A DNA stretch of 64,000 nucleotides from CAVROP01 sp050012175 (GTDB lineage: Bacteria > Acidobacteriota > Terriglobia > UBA7540). A program made the position numbers and the translations under genes. The stretch is taken from assembly GCA_050012175.1 (NCBI GenBank), contig JBEKHR010000003.1, forward strand, positions 121,069-185,068, given 5' to 3'. Shown here in pieces: positions 45,188-53,193 of this stretch (position 1 is the first letter of the stretch; the number at the start of each line of letters is the position of its first letter). Below the pieces are notes generated by a model. The model saw only the letters and a program-made list of their open reading frames with translations, did not search any database and was not told where the DNA came from.

Positions 45188-45485
45188 CGCCCCACTCAAT
45201 GCCCCACAACTCGCGGATTCCTGGCCCCATTCTTCGGTTTGATTGGCGTTTATTGCACTCAGGAAACAGTTCGTTTTTGGGCTCTGAAAACGCTAACCCC
45301 TGTGTTTTCAGTAGATCCTTAGGTTCGTTCCCTCTATTTAGTATCTTTTTTGCATTTTTGGCGACTTTCTCCCTCCGCCGGGCCGATTCTGAACCTCCTT
45401 CCCCGCCTCGCTTGCAAGCTTGCTCATGCGACAACTCGCATAGGCTACCTCCACTCGAGCCTCTTGTCAAGAGCAAAATGAAAGA

Positions 45486-45506
45486 CAGGATTCAGGATTC
45501 GGGATT
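45486..45506. repeat. Heptamer array, locus 7
   Basis: CAGGATT, CAGGATT, CGGGATT, the same word family as locus 5 about 560 bases earlier. Confidence 0.7.
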
Positions 45507-45802
45507 CAAAAAAACAGAGGGTGGGCGCTCAGCGGGACAGTGACGGGGGCGCTGAGCAGGACATCAGCGCACTCCCTTGGCACGCTGTCATTCTGAGCCC
45601 GCCCTGCGGGGGAAGAATCTTGCTCTGGACTTTTCGGTCGAGAAACAGCAGGGCGCGATGCTCCGTCCGCGCCCAGCGACCTGGCTCCGACCACGACACA
45701 ATCAAAACGGCAGAACGAGACAGAAGATCAACAGGAGAAATAAGCAACAACCAGGAACAACAAAAGGGGACACTTCTAATGAGATAAGAATGGGGGCGGT
45801 AT

Positions 45803-45961
45803 TGGTGTCATTTGCGCGACCTAGTCATTCCCGTCCCGCTCTGCGGGAGGAATCTACTCCACAAACCTTTGGAAATGTGCTGTCGGCGGACTGGATTCCT
45901 CCCGCAGAGCGGGACGGGAATGACCGGCGGCTCGAGTGGATCCCCATTCCAAATGACACCA
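45803..45961. mobile_element. Nested inverted-repeat element, MITE-like
   Basis: Outer arms TGGTGTCATTTG (45803-45814) and CAAATGACACCA (45950-45961) are a perfect 12-bp inverted repeat. Inner arms 45825-45854 and 45894-45923 are a perfect 30-bp inverted repeat around a 39-base loop. Flanks carry GGGGACACTT at 45768 and GGGGACATTT at 45971. No coding capacity. This resembles a non-autonomous element or a REP-type double hairpin. Confidence 0.65.
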
Positions 45962-46241
45962 GCACCATGGGGACATTTCGTCACTTGACACCGGCCTTAA
46001 TAGGTTGTTAGCATTCGAACCGCAAACACGCTGAAAAAGAGAAAAGGGTATCTCTAGGTTGAAGAAACCTGCTGCTGAGGTAGCACAAAGGAAATAGAGA
46101 AAGAGGACGAGAAGAGCTCCAGGCGTGCTTGCTTTGCGGCACTGTGGTCCGCGCAAAGGGGCACTAAGGGGCTTCTGCTTCGCAGATTGCAACGCTCGAC
46201 CGCAAGGACGATCTGCAAGCATCTGCCGAGAAGGAGATCAC

Positions 46242-46796
46242 ATGAAACGGCTTCTCAGGATTGGGATTGTGTCTTTGGCCGCAGCGGTCGTGCTATTCGC
46301 TGCGTCCCAGCACATTCGAGCGCAAGGAAAGTGGCCAAGCAACGAGGCCCCCAAAGCGTCTTCAGCGTCTCCTACGAATGATACGTCCAGCAAACCCGTG
46401 GGCCATACTCTGCTTACGACTTATTTCACTCAGGCATATGTGTTCCCGCATATAACGTATGAAACGGGCGATGAATATCTTGCAGTTGACGATCCAACCA
46501 CCATCAAATGCCCGTTTTTCCGGGGTTGCACGCTTGAGATTGAGCAAAGCGTCGACGTCGGCGGAGTGACCAGCAGCGGCAACTGGTGGGGCCCGTTCGT
46601 TCAGGTGGACGGGTCCTATACGGACTATAGCCCCCCGGTAGGCGAGACACCTACTGACGGGTCCTATGTATTAGTCACCTCCAATCAGAGTACCCCGCTG
46701 ACACCCGGGAAACACACGGTTCAGTCGTTCGTCTTCTCGTATTTTGGATTATATATTTGTAGCTACCATATCACTTACCGGGTCTACATCCCGTAG
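46242..46796 (+). CDS. Secreted protein of unknown function (184 aa)
   Basis: ATG 46242 has AAGGAG 5 bases upstream. A signal peptide (MKRLLRIGIVSLAAAVVLFAAS, cleavage near IRAQ) precedes a beta-rich domain with paired cysteines (CPFFRGCTLEIEQSVDVGG) and a regular SYTDYSPP ... GSYVLVTSNQ ... PGKHTVQSFVFSYFGLYICSYHITYRVYIP pattern, like a single Ig-like or jelly-roll sandwich. No family recognised. It stands alone after the repeat bed. Confidence 0.72.
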   Translation: MKRLLRIGIVSLAAAVVLFAASQHIRAQGKWPSNEAPKASSASPTNDTSSKPVGHTLLTTYFTQAYVFPHITYETGDEYLAVDDPTTIKCPFFRGCTLEIEQSVDVGGVTSSGNWWGPFVQVDGSYTDYSPPVGETPTDGSYVLVTSNQSTPLTPGKHTVQSFVFSYFGLYICSYHITYRVYIP

Positions 46797-46861
46797 GCCG
46801 GCAGGATGGCGCTGAGGCTTGGCATGCGTATCTGCCTTGCCTTGACTGCCATTCTTCCGTG

Positions 46862-47647
46862 TCAACGCAAAATAGATTGGTAGAGTGCCAACACTGCGCC
46901 CTGAGGGTCTGCCAGGATTGCCATGCGGCCAACTTTCTCCATGGTCATGGGAGCCAGATGGGTCTTGGCGCCCAGTTGCTTGGCCTTGGCGGCCGTCTCA
47001 TCGCAATTCGAGACCACAAGATACGCCAGCCAGTGAGGGGGAACATTCGGATCGCGAAAATTCGCAGGCGGAATCCCGCCGATGAATTTTTCCCCGTTGG
47101 CGATGTGCAGGTAGCCGGAGGGATCATTTTCGCCCTTGATAATCCTCCAACCGAACAGGCCTGTGTAAAACTCCTTGGCGCGCGCAGGGTCCGTCGTCAC
47201 TAGATCCGCCCAGCAGAGGGTACCAGGCACACCGGCGATTCCCGTCCCAGTGTGGCTTTTGGGCTGCCAGAGGGCAAAAACAGCTCCCGTCGGGTCTTGC
47301 ACAACGGCCATACGGCCTATGTCGTAAACGTCGCACGGCGGCGCAAGCAACTTCCCTCCAAGCTGCGCAACGCGGCTTGCGGCGTTGTCTGCGCTTTCGA
47401 CCGCAATGTAAATCATCCAGTGCGGCGGCACGCCCTGGGACCGCTGCTCAGGACGCATGGTGTACGCAGCGGCGGCGTCCCGCCCCTCGAGTTGAAACAT
47501 GGTGTAGAAGTCGTTTGGACCCATGGGAAAATCCTGGCTGGCCCAACCAAACAACGAACTGTAAAAGCTCTTGGCGGCATTCTGATCGGTGGTCGAAAGT
47601 TCAATCCAGCAAAAAGCCCCGGGTGGATGCTTGTCAATATGCGGCAT
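46862..47647 (-). CDS. Two-domain VOC (glyoxalase/bleomycin-resistance-like) protein
   Basis: 261 residues from ATG 47647. Two tandem vicinal-oxygen-chelate domains: CWIELSTTDQNAAKSFYSSLFGW (first) and CWADLVTTDPARAKEFYTGLFGW (second), each ending in an AVFALWQ/AVLALYQ strand. Members bind a metal and act on varied small substrates; the function here is unknown. Confidence 0.88.
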   Translation of the reverse strand: MPHIDKHPPGAFCWIELSTTDQNAAKSFYSSLFGWASQDFPMGPNDFYTMFQLEGRDAAAAYTMRPEQRSQGVPPHWMIYIAVESADNAASRVAQLGGKLLAPPCDVYDIGRMAVVQDPTGAVFALWQPKSHTGTGIAGVPGTLCWADLVTTDPARAKEFYTGLFGWRIIKGENDPSGYLHIANGEKFIGGIPPANFRDPNVPPHWLAYLVVSNCDETAAKAKQLGAKTHLAPMTMEKVGRMAILADPQGAVLALYQSILR

Positions 47648-47742
47648 GGCGCGCAATTACGTCCCTTTGTTGTGTGGATTACTGAAAGCCCGCTATTATT
47701 CCAACGCAGTTTCCCAATTTCGTCCTTGCAGTGAGCGAAGCT

Positions 47743-47870
47743 TTGGAGTGCGGCAGCTTGCTGCCGCTTTGGCTCGAGCCAGCTTGCTGGCGGGGAATTG
47801 TTCCCCCGGCTGAAATCCCGGCGAGCAAGCTCGCGGGGCGGAAAGCGGCAGCAAGCTGCCGCACTCCAAA
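47743..47870. repeat. Dispersed repeat, family C (copy 2)
   Basis: TGGAGTGCGGCAGCTTGCTG, CCGCTTT ... AAAGCGG, CAGCAAGCTGCCGCACTCCA: long perfect inverted ends around an inner GCTTGCTGG/CGAGCAAGCTCG. It occupies the spacer upstream of the VOC gene (47648-47946), where no gene is seen. Confidence 0.85.
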
Positions 47871-47946
47871 GCCCACCGAGGCGGGCAGCGCCTGGGCTAT
47901 CATCTCTTCAATGAGACAATGACTCAATGGATCAATGGAGCAATTT

Positions 47947-49302
47947 CTATCCGGTCATTTCATCGGGCGGCTCACCTCCTGCCATCGACTGCGCCAGGAT
48001 GAGCTGGCGCGCTTCACCGCGCAGACCCGGCCATGTCAGTGCGAAAACCGCGCCTCCAGCCAAGCAGATGATCCCCCCCAGCCTGACGGTAAGCGGCGCT
48101 CCCACATGCTGCGCAATCGCTCCTGAAAGCAACGCCCCACATGGCGCCATGCCCATGAACATCATGGCGTAGACCGCCATGACGCGCCCGCGCAATTCGT
48201 CGGGGACCATGGTTTGGATGAGAGTGTTGGAGGAAGCCATTTGCAGAATCATCGCGAATCCGGCCGGCATAACCAGGAGTATGGAGAGCCAGAACCAGTG
48301 CGACATCGAAAAAAGGACCAGGGAGGTCCCGAACCCCATGGCGGCGAACATCACCCATCTTCCCAGTCCACGCACGCCGTGGCGCGCCGCCAACGCCAGC
48401 GTCCCTATAATCGCCCCCACTCCCGCAGCGCCCATCAGCAGACCCAGACCCCGCGCTCCGCTATGCAAAACCCTGTCAGCAAAAATCGGCATCAGCACCA
48501 TGTAAGGCATCCCCGTCAGGCTGACAAGACCCAGCAGGAGCAGCAGGGCGCGGATCGGCCCCGTGCGCGCGACCCAGTGAAAGCCTTCCACAAGGCTCTC
48601 GAATCCGGAACGGCCGCTGCCTCGCACACGTGGCGTCACGGTCATCAGCAAGAGCCCGACAAGCACCGCAATGTAGCTCACCCCATTGGCAAAGAAGCAC
48701 CAGCCTTCGCCGATCGCGGCCACCGTCACGCCGGCCACGGCAGGCCCCAGGATGCGCGCGCCGTTCACCATGGCGGAGTTGAGAGCGATGGCGTTAATCA
48801 AGTCCTGCTGGCTCACCATCTCGACCACAAAGGACTGCCGCGCGGGAATGTCGAAAGCGTTCACCAAGCCCAGCGAGGAGGCCACCACCATGATTTCCCA
48901 CACCTTGATGTGGCCCAGCAGAGTCAGCGCCGACAGGACAAACGCCAACAACATTGCAGAGGTCTGGGTGGCGATGATAATGCGATAGCGGCTCTTTCGG
49001 TCCGCCACCATGCCGCCAATCGACGCCAGGAGGAAAACCGGGATTTGCCCGGCAAAGCCCACCAAGCCGAGGAGCAGCGACGAGCCCGTAAGCCGGTAAA
49101 CCAGCCAGGCCTGCGCCACGGATTGCATCCAGGTGCCGATCAGGGAAATCATCTGGCCGCTGAAGAACAGGCGATAATTCCGGTACCGGAGCGCCCGGAA
49201 CATCGCCGGGACGCGGCTCTTTGTCTCCCCCGGCGCTCTTTCATTTTTTTGCGGCAGGGAGATCGCAGACCGTCCCCGGCCCGATTCAGTTGCCATGGTC
49301 AT
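47947..49302 (-). CDS. MFS exporter, EntS/MFS_3 type
   Basis: 451 residues with 12 predicted membrane helices. The N-terminus FRALRYRNYRLFFSGQMISLIGTWMQSVAQAWLVYRLTGSS and GGMVADRKSRYRII are typical of EntS-like MFS_3 transporters, as is FDIPARQSFVVEMVSQQDLINAIALNSAMVNGARILGPAVAG. It is a proton-driven exporter; the substrate (siderophore or drug) is not decided by sequence. No siderophore genes nearby. Confidence 0.9.
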   Translation of the reverse strand: MTMATESGRGRSAISLPQKNERAPGETKSRVPAMFRALRYRNYRLFFSGQMISLIGTWMQSVAQAWLVYRLTGSSLLLGLVGFAGQIPVFLLASIGGMVADRKSRYRIIIATQTSAMLLAFVLSALTLLGHIKVWEIMVVASSLGLVNAFDIPARQSFVVEMVSQQDLINAIALNSAMVNGARILGPAVAGVTVAAIGEGWCFFANGVSYIAVLVGLLLMTVTPRVRGSGRSGFESLVEGFHWVARTGPIRALLLLLGLVSLTGMPYMVLMPIFADRVLHSGARGLGLLMGAAGVGAIIGTLALAARHGVRGLGRWVMFAAMGFGTSLVLFSMSHWFWLSILLVMPAGFAMILQMASSNTLIQTMVPDELRGRVMAVYAMMFMGMAPCGALLSGAIAQHVGAPLTVRLGGIICLAGGAVFALTWPGLRGEARQLILAQSMAGGEPPDEMTG

Positions 49303-49815
49303 TGTACCGGGCAGCCCTGAGTGAGCAAGAATGCCTTCGTCACCACCCCATGAAAAAAGTCGGCGCAGGCAGCCACTTCATCATGATACTGGAGCCTGCG
49401 GAAATTCACCAAAAAGATTCGCGCTGCCCATCCATCGCGTCGCAAGCGGCGTCTCGCAAAGCGCAATACACGCAGGCAAAGAAGCCCATCCCATCGCTAA
49501 TGATATTTGCGATTGGCTGCGAGGCGAGGTTTAGGGAGGATGCGCTCATACCGACATCAATAGATGCAACAGCAGAATTCGTTGAGCATTCTGGTGGGTG
49601 TTCGGTGGAGGCGGGCGCGGCGCCTGCTGCACGTTTCTTCCGTTTAGCAGCGGTTTTCTGGGATAGAAACGCAAGCATCTGCTATGATGCGCCTGCTTCG
49701 CATAGGCGAGGACCGACCCCGCTCTCCGACAGGTGTGCGGGGGAGCGGAAGCGGAAACTGGACAATCGAAAAGCTTGGATCTCGACAGGAGAGACAAAGC
49801 CCGGGAGGAATATCC
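49303..49815. other. Spacer upstream of mscL
   Basis: 513 bases. A plus-strand frame runs through most of it but has unlikely composition and no start or family match, so I do not call a gene. Nothing else recognised. Confidence 0.4.
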
Positions 49816-50259
49816 ATGCTGAAAGAGTTCAAAGAATTTGCTCTGCGTGGGAATGTGGTCGATATGGCGGTTGGCATCGTGGTGGGCGCGGCCTTTGGCG
49901 GGATCGTGACCTCGCTGGTCAACGACGTCCTGATGCCGCCCATCGGATTGCTGCTGGGAAAAGTGGATTTCTCGAACCTCTTCATCACCCTTACGGGTCG
50001 GCACTTCGATAGCGTGGCGCAGGCCAAGGCCGCGGGAGCGGCGACGCTCAACTACGGCCTGTTCGTGAACACGGTGATCAACTTTGTGATTGTGGCGTTC
50101 GCGATTTACCTGCTCGTGCATCAAGTCAACAAACTGAGACCTAAGCCCGCCCCGGCGCCCGCCGGGCCCGCCCTGAAGGAATGCAAGTTCTGCTGTTCGT
50201 CGATTCCTCTTCAGGCGACGCGCTGCCCGCATTGCACTTCCGAGCTGAAGGTCGCGTAG
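49816..50259 (+). CDS. mscL: Large-conductance mechanosensitive channel with zinc-ribbon tail
   Basis: 147 residues from ATG 49816 with GGAGG 7 bases upstream. The MscL core: MLKEFKEFALRGNVVDMAVGIVVGAAFGGIVTSLVND (TM1), PPIGLLLGKVDF, and FVNTVINFVIVAFAIYLLVHQVN (TM2). After a Pro/Ala linker a C-terminal CKFCCSS ... CPHC zinc ribbon replaces the usual cytoplasmic helix. It relieves osmotic shock at the inner membrane. Confidence 0.95.
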   Translation: MLKEFKEFALRGNVVDMAVGIVVGAAFGGIVTSLVNDVLMPPIGLLLGKVDFSNLFITLTGRHFDSVAQAKAAGAATLNYGLFVNTVINFVIVAFAIYLLVHQVNKLRPKPAPAPAGPALKECKFCCSSIPLQATRCPHCTSELKVA

Positions 50260-50441
50260 GGCGCGGAGCAACAGACGAAAGGGCAAGCAAATAATCCGCC
50301 GCCAGATCGGACAGGTGAATCCGCGAAGGCGGCGCAAGCTTCATGCTATAATTCCAGCAACTGCGCCATTAAAGCAGTGAAACATAACCGCGCAGGGTCC
50401 GGCAGTTCGCGCGCTTACGAATACGGGCTAGGGAGGAAGGC

Positions 50442-51386
50442 ATGGCGGTAAAGCATTTCCAAAAAGTGTGGCACAACGGGGAATTCATCCCCTGGAACGA
50501 AGCCACGATACACGTGGCGTCGCATGTGGTCAGTTATGCTTCGTGCCTTTTTGAAGGCATCCGCTGCTATGACACCCCGCAGGGGCCCGGAATCTTCCGC
50601 CTTAAAGACCATACCGACCGATTGGTGAACTCCTGCAAGATTTATCGCATGGAACTGAAGTTCACCCGCGATCAACTGGCCCAGGCGATGGTGGAGCTGG
50701 TGCGGGTGAATAACGTCAAGCACTGCTACCTGCGCCCGGTGATTTTCCGGGGCTTCGGTGAGGCCGGGGTGAACCCGCTGAATAACCCGATTGAAATTTA
50801 CTTGCTGGCCTGGGAGTGGGGGAAATACCTCGGCGACGAAGCCCTGCGGCAGGGCGTGGACGTGTGCGTTTCCTCCTGGCAGCGCATTGCGCCCAACACG
50901 CTGCCGGCGATTGCCAAGTCGGCCGCGAATTATATGAACTCCCAACTGGTGAAGATGGAGGCGCTGACCAACGGCTATGTGGAAGGCATATCGCTCGACG
51001 CCTCCGGCCACGTCAGCGAAGGGAGCGGTGAGAACCTCTTTATTGTGCGCGACGGCAAGATCATCACACCCCCGCTCTCCTCGTCCATCCTTCCCGGCAT
51101 CACGCGCGATTCCGTCATCACGCTCGCCCAAGAGCTTGGTTACACGGTCATCGAACAGGCCATCTCTCGCGAGATGCTTTATATCGCCGACGAAGTCTTT
51201 TTCACCGGCACGGCTGCGGAGATCACCCCCATCCGCTCCGTGGACCGCATTGTGGTAGGCAAAGGCCAGCCGGGTCCGATTACCCTGAGCTTGCAGGAAC
51301 GCTTCCTTTCCATCGTGCAGGGGCAGGCGGAGGACAAGTATGGCTGGCTTACCCTCTGCAGCCAGCCCGTCGCCGTGGCGCGGTAA
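50442..51386 (+). CDS. ilvE: Branched-chain amino acid aminotransferase
   Basis: 314 residues; ATG 50442 follows GGAGG by 6 bases. Fold-type IV PLP enzyme: HVVSYASCLFEGIRCYDT, YLRPVIFRG, AKSAANYMNSQLVKMEA (PLP-linked Lys), GSGENLFIVRDGKI, LPGITRDSVI and FFTGTAAEITPIRSVD. It interconverts Leu, Ile and Val with their 2-oxo acids. It sits 105 bases ahead of pilT with no clear functional link. Confidence 0.95.
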   Translation: MAVKHFQKVWHNGEFIPWNEATIHVASHVVSYASCLFEGIRCYDTPQGPGIFRLKDHTDRLVNSCKIYRMELKFTRDQLAQAMVELVRVNNVKHCYLRPVIFRGFGEAGVNPLNNPIEIYLLAWEWGKYLGDEALRQGVDVCVSSWQRIAPNTLPAIAKSAANYMNSQLVKMEALTNGYVEGISLDASGHVSEGSGENLFIVRDGKIITPPLSSSILPGITRDSVITLAQELGYTVIEQAISREMLYIADEVFFTGTAAEITPIRSVDRIVVGKGQPGPITLSLQERFLSIVQGQAEDKYGWLTLCSQPVAVAR

Positions 51387-51491
51387 GAGTCTTTGGTCCA
51401 GAGGTTCAGGGAGGGAATTGGATCTTCGCCCTCTCCCGAGAGGAGAGGGCTACAGTTCCGAATCAGGAATGCTTGGCAGCGAGGATCAGCC

Positions 51492-52643
51492 ATGAGCAGC
51501 CAAAGCGTGACCATTGATACCTTGCTTCGGACCGCCTGCGAGAATAAGGCTTCCGACGTGCACCTGAAGGTGGGGAATTGTCCTTACATCCGGGTGGATG
51601 GCGAGCTCCAGGCGCTCACCCAATATCCTCGTATTTCCCCCGAACACATGCTGGACTTTGCTTTCAGCATTATGACCAACCGGCAGAAGCAGAAGTTCAA
51701 GGAAAACACCGAACTGGATATGCCCTATGGCGTCCCCGGGCTGGCCCGCTTCCGCGTGAACGTCTTCCAGCAGCGCGGAAACGTCGGCATGGTCATCCGC
51801 GTGATTCCGACCAAGATCCAGACATTCGAGGAGCTTTCCCTTCCCAGGGTGATGGAGAAGATTTGCGAGGAAAAGCGCGGGTTGGTGCTGGTGGCTGGTA
51901 CCACCAGTTGCGGCAAGTCCACAACCCTGGCGGCTATGGTGGACCGTATCAACTCCACTCGCACCGACCACATCATCACCATCGAAGACCCCATCGAATT
52001 CTTGCACCGCGATAAGAAGGGATTTGTGAACCAGCGGGAAGTGGACGTGGATACACCCAGCTTCGCCTCCGCCTTGCGCGCCGCCCTTCGCCAGGACCCC
52101 GACGTCATTCTGGTGGGCGAAATGCGCGACCTGGAAACCATCCAGACTGCCCTGCTGGCCGCCGAAACCGGCCACCTGGTTTTTTCCACCTTGCACACAG
52201 CGGACGCCACCGAGACTGTGCAGCGCATCATCGCCGTGTTCCAGCCATCTGAGCAAAAGCAGGTCCGCCTGCAACTGGCGAGCACGCTGAAGGCCGTGGT
52301 TTGTCAACGTCTGGTCAGGAAATCCGACGGCATCGGGCGAGTGCCGGCGGTGGAAGTCCTGCTCACCACCGAGTACATCCGGGATTGCATCGTCAATCCC
52401 GAAAAAACCCGGCTGGTCACGGAGGCCCTGGCTTCGGGCGTTTCCCAGTACGGCATGCAAACCTTCGACCAGTCACTCTACGACCTCCACTCGCAGGGCC
52501 TGATCACGCTTGAAGAAGCTCTGACCAACTCCTCCAACCCCGACGAGTTCAAGCTGCGTATTGCCGGCATCCGAACTGAGACGGACGCCACTCGCGACGA
52601 GATGGAAAGGGCCGGCGAGGTGGAAAGGTTTGCAAAGAGATAA
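51492..52643 (+). CDS. pilT: Type IV pilus retraction ATPase, PilT/PilU type
   Basis: 383 residues from ATG 51492. N-terminal domain (DTLLRTACENKASDVHLKVG), Walker A with unusual spelling GTTSCGKST, Asp box IITIEDPIEF, Walker B QDPDVILVGEMRD, His box STLHTADATETVQR. It lacks the AIRNLIRE C-terminal motif of canonical PilT, so PilU-like or a variant PilT are both possible. It retracts pili; with ComEC it fits natural transformation. Confidence 0.92.
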   Translation: MSSQSVTIDTLLRTACENKASDVHLKVGNCPYIRVDGELQALTQYPRISPEHMLDFAFSIMTNRQKQKFKENTELDMPYGVPGLARFRVNVFQQRGNVGMVIRVIPTKIQTFEELSLPRVMEKICEEKRGLVLVAGTTSCGKSTTLAAMVDRINSTRTDHIITIEDPIEFLHRDKKGFVNQREVDVDTPSFASALRAALRQDPDVILVGEMRDLETIQTALLAAETGHLVFSTLHTADATETVQRIIAVFQPSEQKQVRLQLASTLKAVVCQRLVRKSDGIGRVPAVEVLLTTEYIRDCIVNPEKTRLVTEALASGVSQYGMQTFDQSLYDLHSQGLITLEEALTNSSNPDEFKLRIAGIRTETDATRDEMERAGEVERFAKR

Positions 52644-53169
52644 AGAAGCGCCCCCAGACCCGCTCACCGCAGCCCTGCGGATGCTCGCTCGCCGCCCCTA
52701 TTCCGTGGCCGAAATGCGCCGGGCGCTGGCGAAGAAATATCCGGACTCAAGCCAGGTCCCCAAGGCGATTGCCCGTCTCCGCGAACTCCACTACCTGGAC
52801 GATAAGAAGTTTGCCGAGCACTATGCTTCCTCGCTGGTCCGCAATCGCGCTTACGGCCGCCACCGCATCCGCCGCGAGCTGAAAGCCAAACTCGTTGATT
52901 ACCGCCAGATTGAACCTGCCCTCCAACAAGTCTTCGGGGAGACCAGCGAGTGGGAATTGCTGGAGCAGACCCTCGAAAAGAAAGTCCGCACCTTGCGGCT
53001 GCCCTTGACCCGCGCCAAGCTGGCCTCGCTTTGCCAGAGCTTGCTGCGCCGCGGATTCCGCAGCGATGATATTATCAAAGCGGTGCGCGCCAGGCCTGAA
53101 CTCCGGCCCGTCGCGGAGGCAGTGGAGGCCGCAGACCTTGAAAGCGGGGAGAAGGGGAATTCTGAATAG
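52630..53169 (+). CDS. recX: RecX-family regulatory protein
   Basis: 179 residues from TTG 52630, which lies inside the end of pilT with GGTGG upstream; ATG 52681 would cut the first helix. Tandem three-helix repeats: MLARRPYSVAEMRRALAKKYP, LHYLDDKKFAEHYASSLVRNRAYGRHRIRRELKAK, and a third near SLLRRGFRSDDI. RecX inhibits RecA filaments. No recA in the window. Its stop codon is inside a TGAATAG array. Confidence 0.85.
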   Translation: MQRDKEAPPDPLTAALRMLARRPYSVAEMRRALAKKYPDSSQVPKAIARLRELHYLDDKKFAEHYASSLVRNRAYGRHRIRRELKAKLVDYRQIEPALQQVFGETSEWELLEQTLEKKVRTLRLPLTRAKLASLCQSLLRRGFRSDDIIKAVRARPELRPVAEAVEAADLESGEKGNSE

Positions 53170-53183
53170 TGAATAGTGAATAG
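53163..53183. repeat. Heptamer array, locus 8 (TGAATAG x3)
   Basis: Three perfect TGAATAG units; the first contains the recX stop codon and the last ends 10 bases before the alaS ATG. Confidence 0.85.
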
Positions 53184-53193
53184 TGGTTCGGAC

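Larger units (their letters stand above)
44794..46241. other. Gene-poor repeat bed between valS and the secreted protein
   Basis: 1448 bases without a convincing gene. Contains heptamer arrays at 44890-44968, 45121-45187 and 45486-45506, a family B piece at 45587-45615, and a nested inverted-repeat element at 45803-45961. A minus-strand frame at 45102-45476 incorporates the heptamer array and I do not accept it as a gene. Confidence 0.7.

Noticed and set aside
45102..45476. 124-residue minus-strand frame in the repeat bed
   Set aside because: Its C-terminus is a translation of the TTTCCAT heptamers, there is no start signal, and no family is recognised.
49303..49815. Plus-strand frame upstream of mscL
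   Set aside because: It continues past the mscL ATG in another frame, lacks a ribosome site and has unconvincing composition.
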